A stretch of DNA of 64,000 nucleotides from Adiantum capillus-veneris (taxonomy: Eukaryota > Streptophyta > Polypodiopsida > Polypodiales > Pteridaceae). The stretch is from NCBI GenBank assembly GCA_014529385.2, contig CM043962.1, positions 50,050,598 through 50,114,597 on the forward strand. Direction: 5' to 3'. A program made the position numbers and the translations under genes. Positions 1 through 11,858 of the stretch are shown here, in pieces; the first letter of the stretch is position 1; each line of letters starts with the position of its first letter. The notes beneath the pieces are model-generated. The model worked only from the letters and a program-made list of their open reading frames with translations, had not been told where the DNA came from and did no database searches.

Positions 1-969
1 GCCCATCAAATGGCAACCCTCTTTATATCACAAATCTTCAAGTACCACGGCTTGCCAATGTCCATAGTTTCGGATAGAGATCCTAGAATGACCAGTAATT
101 TTTGGAAGGGTCTCTTTGAGAATTTAGGTACAAGGATAAACTTCTCTTCGTCCTATCATCTTCAAATGGATGGGCAAAATGAAATAGCTAACCTAACAAT
201 TCTTGATCTACTAAAAGCTTATGTCACAGAAGTAGATCAAAAGTCCCAATGGGAGAAGTACTTACCCTTAGTGGAGTATGCTTACAATAACACTGTACAT
301 ACTTCCATGGGAAAAGCACCTTTTGAGTTGATAGAGGGAAGATCAAAAAGTACCCTACTACTCAAGGTACATGGAAAGATCTTCGTTGCAGATGAATATA
401 GCCGAGACCTGCAAGAATCTTTTCAAAAGATTAAGGATGCTATATCCATCTCTCAACAAAGGCAAAAGGCTGCTGCTGATAAGCACAGAAGATCCCTAAC
501 CTTTTAAAAAAATGATTGGGTCTTGCTTAAATTTCCCAAGGCTCAATTAAGGCACACAACGGGCAAGAATCCTATGGAACACCAAAAGTATTATGTTGAA
601 TTAGCAAAAAGGTACTATGGCCCCTTTCAGATTCTTAGGCCAATCAATGAGATGACCTATCAACTTAAGTTGCCCATCCATTGGCTCATACACAATGCCT
701 TCCATGTGAGCCTACTAAAGCCTTACCAAAGAAAGCCACCTCAAGAAGCAATCATTGAAGACCCACCGGAGATCGAGGACCAAGAAGAGGTGATGCAGCC
801 CAAGACCATCCTCAGACACCAAGATAAGGTATTATGAGGCAGTAAGAGTATCCAACAATATCTTATCAAGTTTAAAAATTATCCTTTTGAAGATGCTAGA
901 TGGATGCAAGGCATACAATTAAAGGATAAACTAAACCTTGTCAGTGCTTACAATGATTCCCTAGAGTAA
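1..969 (+). pseudogene. Chromovirus integrase C-terminal half plus chromodomain (broken)
   Basis: This is the 3' end of a Ty3/gypsy pol polyprotein that enters from the left edge. The first part is the integrase core from the second catalytic Asp (VSDRDPRM) through the region where the Glu motif would lie; it reads DGQNEIAN, so the usual E position is altered or shifted. The GPY/F-type C-terminal domain follows (RYYGPFQIL), then a chromodomain-like segment at about 838-915 (QQYLIKFKNYP followed by ARW). All lies in one frame with in-frame stops at 505-507 (TAA) and 835-837 (TGA), ending with TAA at 967-969. The chromodomain is the known targeting module of chromoviruses. The copy is dead because of the stops; its upstream part is outside the window. 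Confidence 0.85.
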
Positions 970-1398
970 GCAAATGTAATTATGTTTAAATGAACAAAGT
1001 TTTTGTCTTATAAGGCTCTATTTTTCCTTATTGTGCACAAATGTCAATGAGTATGCATGCTTAGGATCATGTCTGTGGAGACGACGTCTCGTGAACACTA
1101 GGTAGAGTTTGTCACTCTATGATGGAAGATTGATACGGACTAAAGTGCAGACATGCTTGCGGCAACTAAGGCTTTCAAGCACCAAATGGACTAGTCATCC
1201 ATTCTGGAACGGTGTCGTAGGGTAAAATAGGGATCCTCTACCCGCTAGCAAACGCACTACTATCTAGGCTTTATCTTCTCTACCTCATAGTCGAGGATGA
1301 CTATGATTTCAAGAGAGAGGTAATGTCATAAAACTAATATCTAATACTCCCAAATTATTTTCTCATGTTAAATTGATCATTTAATATGGGAAAGTACC
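970..1398 (+). other. Untranslated 3' internal region of the chromovirus
   Basis: There is no coding potential here. The segment lies between the pol stop at 969 and a purine tract at 1399-1405, where gypsy elements carry their 3' untranslated region. Confidence 0.4.
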
Positions 1399-1678
1399 GG
1401 GGGAGTAAAAGCAAGAATATTGGTAAGGCTGCCAGACTGGTCTGTGTCAGGGATCCAAAGGGGGACAGTCTGCAAAGGAGCAATGTGCTTCAATGGGGCT
1501 TAAAAGACTGAAGGTTCAGCTCCATTAATACTTCCATAGGCTAAGGCTCCAAAAATTAACTCATATGTCCAAAGGCCAAAATAGGGGAAATATTGGATGG
1601 TCATGGGAAGACTAAAAAGTCTTCCCACATCCCTAGGAAGGAGGGGGCAAGCCCTTATTGTAGGGGATGAGAGGGAAA

Positions 1679-1702
1679 CACACACACACACACACACACA
1701 CA
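1679..1702. repeat. (CA)n microsatellite
   Basis: About 12 uninterrupted CA units lie inside the putative chromovirus LTR. Confidence 0.95.
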
Positions 1703-2154
1703 AACACTCCAAAGCTTCCCCTTTTCACAAAGGGAATACTAGACACATGTCATGCTCCTAGGCCAATTGCCCCCAATCTCCCCTCAAATCCTATTGGATG
1801 GCCATAAACGTGGACCAATGAGAATGAGGCTAGAGTAAAGTTAGTCTAATCAATTTAAAAATGCTTGATAAAATAACCAATAGAAATTAAGCTCCCTAGA
1901 AGACTATTGGAGGACAGTCTACCAAGGGGTCCAATGAGCATCCAATAGCCCAATGCCTTGCTTGATTCCTATTGGCCAGAAGACTAAAAGGTCCAATGAG
2001 AGTTTAAATGAATTATTTAATTACCTAAAGCTCTCACAAAAGGGGAAAGGGGGACACATGTCACAAAGCTATCAATTATACTTCTTAATTGTGATTGGCT
2101 AAGCCTTTCAAGGGCCAATGGGAAGACAACAAGAGAAAATTGTAGGATGGGTTG

Positions 2155-2157
<3 letters not shown>

Positions 2158-2240
<83 letters not shown>
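2158..2240. repeat. (GA)n microsatellite
   Basis: About 41 uninterrupted GA units. The RE/LS-repeat reading frames across it are artefacts of the dinucleotide repeat. Confidence 0.97.
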
Positions 2241-2244
<4 letters not shown>

Positions 2245-2340
2245 GAATTTTAGTCTATCTTTTGCTACACACACAGACACACAACTCATGTGTGCAAGAA
2301 GCACCTACACCCAGTCACACCTAGGTACCAACTATGAGAC

Positions 2341-4780
2341 ATTCTCATGAACGTAGCATATTTGGCTATATGTAGAAACGAACCTCCGTTAAGGTGGTTT
2401 CACAACACTTGTAATCGGAACAAGTTTGTACTTAGCACCCAACAATTCCTGGCCACTGAAATTGTTCCTGATATGGTGTGCTCCAAATGGTCAAATGAAC
2501 GAATGCAACCAACACGTAGGGACTTTGTCGCGACACATCATTAGGAATTAGGCGCCAGTGTTTGTCCCAGAGACTCATATTCACCACATGTGGAATATGT
2601 CTCAAATAAGGATGGTAGAGAAAGCGACATCCATCAAGCACAAATTGTACTTGTGTGTGGAGAAAACTATGAACACTCCGCGACATGAGTGAGAGGGACC
2701 CTCATTATCATTGCTCCACACTGGCTAAACCAAACTCCTTGAGTTTCTAGACCATGTTGTATCCCATGTGACAACATGTGCCAAATTGAAACCCGACAAG
2801 TGGGTTCATAATAGCATAATGTATAGTGGACACTACGGTCCAAAATACTTTCTTCCAACATGCCCTTGGCATGGTCTGAAATATTCAAGCATATTTAAAC
2901 GACTTGAAAAAAAACCCAAGCAATACATACTAAAAACTGGAATAACACCAAATCAATAGATGTGTACTTGAAGATTGAACTGAATGTTCACTTACCCGTA
3001 TTCAAATACCAGGAGCATGTTGTCCACCTGTTGAAAAAACAAGCAACATTCAACTGGAAACCATGGGTGTTGCCTTTGCAATCCAAACCTATTGATTAGA
3101 ATCTATGTAGTCAAACCCCTTGGTAAGATCCTTTGTAGAAACTGATCAACTAGCAGGTAATAGTAACCAACATAGTCAACTGTGTACAGAATGATTGGAA
3201 TCAACTTGAGAAGTTGAATTTGTCCGTTACCGCGTGGTATATTGCGGACTTCTTTCCTTGAAAGTATAACGAGAATAGATCAAACTATGATCCTCCATGA
3301 CTAGGGGTAATTTAGCAATCACCCGTCGGGTCTTACCCCAAAACTGTGATGCCATAGACACTCGTAGTGCTATAGAGAGAGCAGGAGATCACACAAGTGA
3401 AATGCCTAGCTCTTACGGACAGCCATTCCATCTCAACTGATCGCTGCATCTATACGTCGTGGTATAGATCAGCCTATGCGAGTGTAAGTTCATTCAAAAC
3501 TCAGCTCCATCGCCGCACCAAAATATGTAGTGCATACGAAATACCCATATGTAATGGCAAGACTCTTACTTGGTCATTAACGTCGATGAGGAGTCCCTTG
3601 GGTAGATCTGTTCAAGCTAGAGAACAGTCTCCCAAGGAATGCCAACAGGTGGGTCTTACCCAAGATCTGACAATGACTCGTAGCCAGTGTGTGTGGCTGA
3701 TATCCCTATGGCAATTAGTGTTCAATCGACTGAACTGATGAAGACTAATTTAGATGGTGTCTTGCCCAATTTCTAGCCGAGTTAGAGCACCTTGGCTCAG
3801 GCTGACTCCCAAACAAAACATGTTAAAAAGATTCTTAAAAAGTTTTCATTATCATGCGAGAGAAATAAGAAAGAGAGAGAAGGAGAGCATGTTGGGCTGA
3901 GGAACTTTCCTTAAGTTTCTAGAGTGTGTACCCAAGCTGTGTTCTCTTACGCATCTTTTGCCTAACTTGCAGTTTATCCTATAAGCAATCCACAGTTTGC
4001 TGGTATGACTCTCTCATCGAGAGAGGTAACAAAAAAACACAAAACACATATTGACCCATTGATCTTGTAGGGGTCGTGACTGTACAAGGGTTACTTAAGT
4101 AGGGCACTTTGCCTGTGAAATAAGTCCTAGATTGAGGTGCCATTTAGTGTTGTTGTGTGGTGACAGCAACCAAAAATCATGTGCAACAATCTATCACTTA
4201 TCTTGTCCTTGACAGAGTTGCGAGTGTGATAGCGGAAGCGTACTTTATACCACCTGGGTAGCATGCCTTGCATACAAAAGTGGAATCCCGTGGCTACCGT
4301 AACAGTCATAAACGAGTTTACACCAAAAATGCCTTGCACCGACTCACCCTAATGCACTGATCTTGTATGCATCTGATAATGTTGTCAGTTGATTGTATAA
4401 GCCGAGATTATGAAACTGGTCGTACCAAAAATGATTATATCATAAAGAAATTGGGACATAACACTACCCAATTCAAAAAATGGACAATACTCTAAAAAGC
4501 CACATGCACGTATGAAGACATATAACTACTGTGCCCTGCACCAAAACTGGAGTTTATGTCGAATCACGAACTAATGCATCATGCTTACGTTGTTACGTTG
4601 TCGGACATGTGGACACTACTTTTTTTGATGCATTCCTAAGCAAATAAAGCATAATTTTTGACTTTTTGCACGTCAAAATTTGGATAGTGATAGTTGCTTC
4701 ATGACCATGTTGGTCATGACCAGATCTGTTCCTACAACCAAATTATCTTGTGCATGTTGAACCTCTTTGGTCATAACTAG
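2341..4780. other. Non-coding region with no recognisable gene
   Basis: Only short, unrelated open frames occur here, and I recognise no transposon protein domain, RNA gene or tandem repeat. The sequence could be untranslated or LTR sequence of older elements. Confidence 0.4.
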
Positions 4781-4839
4781 TGGGTAGACAATCTCTTGGG
4801 TTTCCGACAAGTTAGAAGTTGATTCTGGTAGCATATTAT

Positions 4840-5379
4840 AAATTAATCATGTGAGATTTTCCACTTGCGTAGCCAATATTTCGACCCGTACAGCTAGCTT
4901 GCAAAATCGTGCCTCAAAAGTTTGCCAGTTTTGCCGAGTGACAAACTCCCTGGCATCCGGCAAGTTACTATCATCCTCTAGAATATAAAACACTCTCTAA
5001 GGAGGAGGTGTAGATACTCGTGGAGAGAAAGATAGACTTCCTGGGTATGCATCATCCATCCCTGTTGCCACGTGGTACCCTCCGTGAGAGTATCCGGTCA
5101 CGTGGCATCCACAAGTGGAGTAGACTCCAAGTATTCGAAGTCAAACATGTGTTGATCATCAATTTCCGCACTCATGGCGAAAACGTGGTCTACGAACAAA
5201 AGAGAAACAATACCTTGGAGTACAAAAATGCGTGTAGCCGTATCAAACGCAGAAACTCGTAGCAGAGGCCGGTGATTAGCCGTGCTAATTACACCTGCAG
5301 TCGTAAAGAAGGTGAACTCCAAATTGCCGATAAAATTGAAGGTGTTGAAAAATTGGAGCGTCCCAAATAACTTGCTCAC
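4840..5379 (-). pseudogene. Gypsy gag N-terminus and 5' leader relic (minus strand)
   Basis: Read on the minus strand, an ATG at 5173-5175 begins a gag-like start (segment MFDFEY, then a TPP-rich stretch). It matches in layout the start of gag in element F at 9226 (TFDFEH). After a TGA at 5098 the resemblance continues in another frame, with the motif ILEDDSNLPDARE near 4985-4950. This motif also occurs on the plus strand at about 48520 (ILEDTSNLPEAKE). Upstream (5180-5379) is leader sequence containing the ATTAGC-cgt-GCTAAT inverted repeat shared with 9316-9334 and 48280-48298. It is therefore a fragment of an element related to F, with frameshift and stops. Confidence 0.55.
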
Positions 5380-5399
5380 ATCGTGTGCACTCCAGAAAG

Positions 5400-5940
5400 T
5401 TGCAAGTCGTCAAATGTAGACTTGATGAACGATCGTGCAAACTTTCGTCGGCAATTTTTGATCCGAAAGTTCTGGTTTTTAAACCCTGATTCGGAACGAG
5501 CTCATAGCAGTTTTCAATAATTAACTAGATAATTATGCCTTCAATTGAACCGAATGGAGAATTCGAAGCCGGATTGTAAATCTGAAGCAAACGTGAAATC
5601 AACAATTAACTTGCAATCAAGGATGCACTTGAAAACACCAATCAATTCATAGTGGTCGACAACTGGGTTTGCATCTTATGCAATCACCAAATCGGTTGAA
5701 ATTTGTTGATTGATTTGCGAGTTTTTGAAACTGCAAAATCTGGTTTTCAGCCAACTCTGAATACTAAGTTATTCTTGATCAACAAGAATTTGTGCTCGTT
5801 TGCCTTTCACCGGATCAAGAGAACTGAGGGGATGCTTGCCGCCCAAAACAGCATATGTAGAGGCTCTTGCAATGGCCACTATGGTTGGCCAAGTGTGTAT
5901 GGCCAATCCCTAAGTGGTGGAAAAGAAAAATTGACACACT
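5400..5940. other. Non-coding region between gypsy relics
   Basis: I recognise no coding domain. It separates the leader of the left gag relic from the broken 3' side of element F and may contain LTR sequence of the left relic. Confidence 0.3.
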
Positions 5941-6566
5941 TTGGAATATGCGTCATCCTACTCATATTTTCCCTTTAGAGAATCCAAAAATTCACTACAA
6001 AGTTCTGTGAACAAGAGAGAATCGATCTTTGGCATACGGCTAAGAGCGTCAGCCACCACATTGTAGCGTCCTTTATGATACCAGAGCTTGGAGTCATATT
6101 CCTGAAGAATCTCAGTCCACCTAGCTTTCCGACCCTTCAAATTGGTTTGTTGTGTAAACAATTTGATGCTTTCATGGTCAAACACAATCTCAAACTAAGC
6201 ACCATACAAATAATGTCACCATGTCTTTAAGGCAGACACTATTGCATAGAGTTCGCATTCATAAGCAGAGTAGTTCTGATCTGCTGTATCAAGCTTCTTG
6301 CTTTCAAATGCAATTGGCCTCTTGTCTTGTAATAGGATTGCTCCAATAGCACGGTCACTGGCATCTATTTCCAAAACAAATGGTTTCAAAGGATCCACAA
6401 TAGCTAGTATTGGAGCTATAGCTAATGCATCCTTGAGCGTATCAAAACTATGTTGTTGAGTGGGTCCCCACTGAAAAGCTTTTCCTTTGCCTTTCAGTTG
6501 GTCCGTCATGGGAACAACAATATTAGAATAGTTTTGAACGAACCTTCGATAAAAAGCTACAAATCC
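5941..6566 (-). pseudogene. Element F RNase H and connector, truncated before integrase
   Basis: RNase H begins with LEIDASDRAIG (first catalytic Asp) near 6385-6350, then NYSAYECELYAIV (Glu) near 6260-6225. It continues after a stop with ESIKLFTQQTN and VVADALSR near 6075-6040 (last Asp in NVVADALSR). Stops occur at 6186-6215. The frame ends near 5958, and recognisable pol sequence stops within about 20 bases, so integrase is missing. Confidence 0.8.
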
Positions 6567-7295
6567 TTAAAAAATCTGTAACTCTTCTAGATTTTTAGGA
6601 GAAGGCCACTGCCGAATTGTATCCACTTTGGATTGATCCATATGTAGCCCAGTAGCTGAAATAACATGCCCAAGATAGTGAATTTCTTCCTTCAGAAAAT
6701 CACACTTAGATTCCTTGGCATATAATTGATTTGTTTGTAACAATTCAAACACCTGCCTCAGATGTTGTAAGTGTTCTCCTGCAAAATCACTGTATATGAG
6801 AATGTCATCGAGAAAAATGATGACAAATTTGCCCAACTATAGCCTAAAGACACTATCCATAAGTGTCATGAAGGTTGCGGGCGCATTGGTTAAGCCAAAT
6901 GGCATAACCAAAAACTCGTAGTGTCCAAACGTTGTTCGGAATGCAGTTTTGGGTATATCACCAAGTCAAATATGTACTTGGTGATAACCTAACCGCAAGT
7001 CTATTTTCGTAAAAATACAAGCATGAGTGAGCTTGTCGAACAACTCATCCACATGTTGCAATGGGTACTTGTTCTTAACTGTAACCGCATTTAAGCCACG
7101 GTAATCTACACACATGCGCATACTATCATCTTTTTTCATCACTAATAGGATAGGAGAAGCCCATGGTGAAGAACTAGGTTGAATAAACCCTCTGCTAAGA
7201 TAGTCAACAAGCTGACATTCCACCTCAACAGCTTCAGAGTAACTCATGCGGTAGGGTGGTTTACTGCCTATAACCACATCGATGCTATGTTGCAC
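6567..7295 (-). pseudogene. Element F reverse transcriptase, broken
   Basis: Domain order on the minus strand: fingers motif [19 protein letters not shown] near 7110-7050, then [13 protein letters not shown] to 6966. A palm segment with [13 protein letters not shown] follows near 6910-6870, then the catalytic FLDDILIYS near 6820-6793, and the thumb with LGHVIS near 6670. At least two in-frame stops interrupt it (near 6964 and 6838). The catalytic Asp pair is present. This domain copies element RNA to cDNA in the particle. Confidence 0.85.
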
Positions 7296-7354
7296 CGATC
7301 ATGTCGGCGGTAATCCTGGTGGAAAATCATTAGGAAAAACATCGTGAAATTCCT

Positions 7355-7939
7355 TTAATAAATTTTTAAATCACTAGCAACCTTTGCTTGTTGGGAAGTA
7401 GCCATTGGTGGAAGAGATGAGAAAGAAGCATGCGGCGTTGAGGAATGTTCAACAGATTCAATGTTAGAGAGAAAATGAGACAATGAGTAACACAATAAAA
7501 CTTGATCTATTTCATTATCAGAATCGAGCTGCATAAGCCCAGCTGTACATATCAATGGTGAAGAAGGTACATCCTTCTCTCCTAACAACAACACATGTGC
7601 GCCATGGGATTCAAACATCAAGTTGTTGTGCTCATAGCTATGCTTCAGTGATGGTCCTAGGCTATGCAACCATTCCCTACCAAGGGCCACGTCTCCCTCT
7701 CCATGTTCATAACCTAAACATCCAAGGATGTGGAGTAGCCTTGTACTTCCAACGGTACAACTTGGACTTGAGTATCCCAGATTTTGGCATCATATACATT
7801 CATCATTGCTACCTTGTAGTGATGGGTACTCGATGTTTGAGGCAATTTGAGTTTTTTCACCAATCCATGATTGATGAAATTGTGGGTAGCACCGTCATCT
7901 ACCAAGATGCGCACCTTGTGCCCTTGCAGAGATCCGTGC
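7355..7939 (-). pseudogene. Element F aspartic protease, frameshifted
   Basis: Retropepsin-like region directly downstream of the gag zinc knuckle. The catalytic motif is LVDDGATHNF near 7900, and the flap-side part continues to about 7714. A frame change follows, and the domain resumes with LGREWLHSLG near 7690-7660, the usual LGxxWL end of chromovirus proteases. The protease would release gag and pol products. The frameshift around 7700 breaks it, and a connector to RT fills 7355-7600. Confidence 0.7.
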
Positions 7940-9226
7940 ATACGTACTAACTCATGTGTTCTGAAGGTCTGTTTCCACATGGAAGCTGTGAGACAACATT
8001 CATGCACCACCTCGGTGTGTGTTACTTCCACTTTAGAGAATCGTGAGGAAGACTCAAGAGGCAGCAGTTGCACCGTGTGCACTACTTTCTCCTTGCCATG
8101 AGCAGCAGATTTCCCTTGGGGACAATCCTTTTTTCCATGACCACTTCCTAAGCATTGAAAACATAATTTCTCTTTCTTAGCTTTATTAAAGTCCTCAGGA
8201 GAGAGAGGACCTCTAGACCCCTTGGGTTTTTTAAATGCTTTAGAATTGGCTACTACAAATTTCCTTTTATTGTGTCCGTACTGTGTGAGTGTATTACCAT
8301 GTGTATTAGCAAGCACGTGATTATGATGTGATTTCTTTTCATCTGGGTCATCGTGAATATGTGCTTTCATTATGGATTCCTCAAGTGTTTTAGGGTCTTG
8401 AGTCTTGACGTGCTTCTTAAGCTTTGGCATCAGAACCGCGGATAAACCCACGTACTTGCTGAAAGGTGTCTAGTCCTTTCAACTTGAGGATAACATCCCG
8501 ATAGGGAGATATATATTCAAGTAATGATGGGTATTGGCACATGGAACACGTGTCCCAAGCCGTCCAATTCCGATCCGCCTCATTTGTAGGAAAGAATTCT
8601 TTGCAAAACATAGCCTCAAAAGTTGCCTAGCTCTGTGGTATGATATTCTTCCCCTTGAGAGACATCCACCACTTGTAGGACTTGCCTTCCAGATTTAAGC
8701 TTGTTTGTAGTGCTCTGACTGCGTCCAAAGTAGTCCGTAAGGCGAGAATTCCATCCCACTTGTTGCTGAGAAAGATATTCACTACATCCTTATTGCGATC
8801 TCGATCTTCTCCCTTAAAAGTTGGTGGTTTGGTGTTTTTCAACAATTCATCCACCTCCTTTGCAATGAGAGTGTGCAAAGAATCTAGAGATGGACCCTGT
8901 CCATGATCAGAAGGTCCTTGCCCCTATGTAGCAATGTGCTCATGCATGTGTATGGAAATAGGGCCATTGGCCTGCTGCTGCATAAGTTGTATCGCTAATG
9001 TAGATAATTTAGTGACGTTTTCATTCAAAGATGCACAATTTCCTTCCATGACTAATATGCGTGTGTGAAGTGCACAAAATTCTTGAATATCAAGCAGTTC
9101 ATATGCGTCGTCACCCGCCGTAGCATTGCGGGCACTCTCCGTGAGAGAATCCGGTCGCGAGCCATCACGGGCAGGATCAGGTGTTTGATGCTCAAAATCA
9201 AAAGTCATATTAATATCTAAATCCAT
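7940..9226 (-). pseudogene. Element F gag (nucleocapsid with one zinc knuckle), broken
   Basis: The start is the ATG at 9224-9226, chosen because it opens the longest gag-like frame right after the leader. The N-terminal part has a helical segment (IQEFCALHTRILVMEGN). Capsid-like sequence follows in pieces at 8627-8878 and 8417-8611, containing a W-W pair and a FPTNEADRNWTAW segment. The C-terminal part within 7940-8451 is basic and carries a CX2CX4HX4C zinc knuckle (CFQCLGSGHGKKDC, roughly 8121-8163). Stops near 8915, 8620 and 8417 plus a frame change inactivate it. Gag would form the virus-like particle and bind the RNA. Confidence 0.75.
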
Positions 9227-9640
9227 GGCAACACCGTGCAGTGGAAGGAACAGAAGGAAAAATACCTTAAGTTGAGGAAAAATAATCCCGTAGTCATAAT
9301 TGGCACCGCAAATGGTAATTAGCCGTGCTAATTATGTTGATTGTCCAAGTCGTAATCAATCCGCAAATCCAATCGTGTCGGTACCCTACTCGGACATGCC
9401 GTAGCCAAATTGGTTGAAATTGTTATTCTTTCATACAATTGACTCTATGAATACGGTCGCGAATGAATCCCTTTGAAAATTTTATCGACTTGCTCACTTG
9501 CTGATTTTCTGCAGCAAGCATGTAGGGTAGTGTCTACTTGTCGGCCCCTTCGCCGATCATAGCCAAATATGTGGTCACCGTGTCCGGGTCCAAAGCTACA
9601 ATGCTTCTTGCTTGATCCGATGTGGGTACTCACCGTTAGG
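9227..9640 (-). other. 5' leader of element F
   Basis: Non-coding sequence upstream of the F gag start, homologous in parts to 5180-5379. It carries the inverted repeat TAATTAGC-cgt-GCTAATTA at 9316-9334. I found no tRNA-like primer site and no LTR boundary. Confidence 0.4.
9316..9334. repeat. Leader inverted repeat, 8-bp arms
   Basis: TAATTAGC and GCTAATTA flank a 3-base loop (CGT). The same arms recur in the leaders at 5275-5289 (shorter, same loop) and 48280-48298 (loop AAA), so the arms are conserved while the loop varies. Confidence 0.7.
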
Positions 9641-10179
9641 TAACTTTAAGTCCTAAGGCCAAAGGCCTTAGGCATTTTGTATGTGAACACCAAGCTTCAC
9701 AAAGCCATGGCCGTCGAGCAGACAGCACGCGAAGCAAGCGGAGGTGAGGGGGAGCGATGCGATGAGAATTGGGCGCATCTTCCTCCCTTAGCCATAGACA
9801 GTCTCCACGGCATGCAATCATGCAAAGGCTTTTTGTGGCTTAGAAACACCACGCTCTCCTTTCCCAAAAAAAAAAGAAACTTGGCTCTTGATACTAGTGT
9901 AAAGACAAGGGGAGACTAGTGCTTGGAATCCACCTCCCAACCTCCCACTATATAGGCCAAGCTCCTAGCCCTTTTGCCCTAGCTGGATTCCCTTTCCACA
10001 TTTCCTAGTTCGGCCCTTGGCCCGCCATCCATGACTCCCTGGCCTTTCCTTGTCCTGACAAAAACCAAAAGCAAATCTTGTACCACTGAACAAGGTGGGT
10101 GATTACTATGAAAGGGAGGAAGGAAACACCACTTTACCACTAGAGTACAAAGGAGTAAACACAATTGAAGAGTGTCATG

Positions 10180-10376
10180 CAATGCGGAATTCATGCATGG
10201 TGCGGTGCATGCAGGAAGGGGAAGAAGGAGAAGGAGTGCAAGGTGTGTGGATGGAGTTATCCTCAAAGTGAGAAGCTCCTTATTCTTGGTATATGTACAA
10301 GAATAAGGTGATGGTCAATGAGCGGGCACCCATAGCTTAGGCAGTCGAGCAAGGCACAAAGACCTTTGTCCCAACA
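10180..10376 (-). mobile_element. Copia-like LTR end (minus strand), with polypurine tract
   Basis: On the minus strand the sequence reads AAGTGGGAGAT (complement of 10377-10387) followed by TGTTGGGAC, a typical copia polypurine tract and LTR start. About 200 bp of this LTR is homologous to 34465-34712, which ends in the same CCCAACA. The LTR probably extends further left towards 9650, but the two copies stop matching there. It contains a perfect 11-bp stem hairpin at 10278-10308. Confidence 0.55.
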
Positions 10377-10950
10377 ATCTCCCACTTAAAGGAAAATGTG
10401 CAAATAAGTGGGTCCTACTAGCTAAACTACTAGTATGTAAAAAAAAAAGGTGAGAGACTCTCTAAACCTGTGCGCATTGGCCTTCTCAGTTGATCTACAT
10501 GCATCCGTATTGGATCAAGAGATAGGCGAGCATGTGTACCCATGCTAGAGCCTACATGTAAATCTCGTAGATAACTTTGTATGGTCTACAAAACTCCACT
10601 ATGAATCATGCTAGTGTTAATCACCATACGATTGACAATCATTGTTGCAAATGCTCCCATTCTAGCTGCTAGATCAGGCCTCAACACTAGTAGGTCGTAC
10701 ATGAGATGCCCGAACGCTGATAAAATCTGCACAAACCTGGTTGTCCTAGCCTCCCCTGCGCTAAATACATGCATTGCATCATTACAACTAACCATCGTGT
10801 ATGGATGTGTCATCATCGACAATGGGATGAATACATCACTCTCACCCATGAGCGTAACTATGTGTCCTAGCATCAACTCATCAACCTCTAGCATGATGCA
10901 TCATGGAGCACTACACGTTGGTGCAGCTAAAGTTGGTCAAAGCTAGCAAG
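10377..10950. other. Non-coding flank between copia-like LTR and element B
   Basis: This should be the 3' internal region of the minus-strand copia-like element whose purine tract lies at 10377-10387. Only one frame is open for about 100 codons (10586-10894, minus). It shows no known domain, and I do not call it a gene. Confidence 0.4.
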
Positions 10951-11475
10951 TGGTCTATGCCAGGCCAAGACAGCAATCGAGTGCAGTGTAGAAGGCTAGG
11001 GCAGCTGCCAAGGCCCTTGGCAGCCAAAGGATAGCGGGAATGTATTCTTAAAGCGATTTTTTATGCCAAAAGTGCAGCGGAATGGTCCAAATGGGATGAT
11101 AGATGAAGAGGTCCAGAATTCCAATTCAAAGCTCTAGAATGTAAAGTTCAACTTGCTCTAGAAGCCGGTCCAGACGGCTCGTCAAACGGAGCCCTAGTGC
11201 TCAAGATATTGCAGTTTAAAGAAAGAGTATGTTGCAGATCCCTGACGGACAGGGAAGCTGGGGACAGGTGTCTCGGGCTAATGTCAATGTATATGTGTGT
11301 AGTGCTCGAGTTGAGAAGCATGCCTATCTTCTCGGAATGCGAATCGGAGCTATGGTCAGCAAGATATGGTAAGTTGAAGATTTTCCGGGGGCCGGGTCTG
11401 AGCCCACTTGGCTGCAATGAGGAACAATTCCCACAGCCCTCGAGGCCCAGTATTTTAGAAAAGGGAGACCCCCCC

Positions 11476-11495
11476 CAATAGCGACATCGCTATTG
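11476..11495. repeat. LTR palindrome CAATAGCGA-ca-TCGCTATTG
   Basis: Perfect 9-bp arms with a 2-base spacer. It is present in the same place in the 3' LTR (about 18462-18481), just after a C-run. Confidence 0.85.
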
Positions 11496-11858
11496 GTAGT
11501 GAAAGGGGAGGGTCCCACGGAAGATGACAGGGAGAGAGCGAGGAAGAGCTCGAGGGCTGCCATGTGTACAAAACGACTCTAAAGCTGACCAAGTGGGCCT
11601 AGGCAAAATGCAAGGTGGAAGCCAAGGGTTGTCCGGGCAAGCAAAAGTCGAGGCAAGGCCAAGTGGGCACATCCCAAGGCATTTCCGAGCAAGTACAAGC
11701 ATGGGTGAACCAAGTGCTAGAAGCCAAAGAGGAAAAAGGTGGTAAGGAGGAGTCCGATGGGTAGAGGGAAAGAGTCAAAGTCAAAAAAATGAGCAGTATA
11801 AGGCTAAACCAAAAGAGGGTCAAAGGTGAAAAATAAAAAATAAAAAATGAAGAGCCTA

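Larger units (their letters stand above)
1399..2340 (+). mobile_element. Possible 3' LTR of the chromovirus
   Basis: A polypurine-tract-like run (GGGGGA, 1399-1405) follows the pol tail, and about 0.9 kb of non-coding DNA follows that. It contains several AATG/CCAATG-rich segments and two microsatellites. No second LTR copy is in the window, so neither boundary can be proven. The expected TG start is not clean: the base pair after GGGGGAG is TA. Confidence 0.3.
5941..9640 (-). mobile_element. Element F: truncated Ty3/gypsy (chromovirus-like), minus strand
   Basis: A minus-strand element runs from a 5' leader (about 9640-9227) through gag, protease, reverse transcriptase and RNase H. It then breaks near 5941, just before the integrase. 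RT and RNase H are in one frame, whereas gag and protease occupy others. No LTR pair can be found. The RT phrasing ([28 protein letters not shown]) is typical of chromoviruses. The missing half (integrase plus chromodomain) is the same kind of module as at 1-969, but that lies on the opposite strand. Confidence 0.75.

Noticed and set aside
10586-10894. 102-codon minus-strand frame
   Set aside because: No domain, no context and an overlapping open frame of equal length on the other strand; likely chance.
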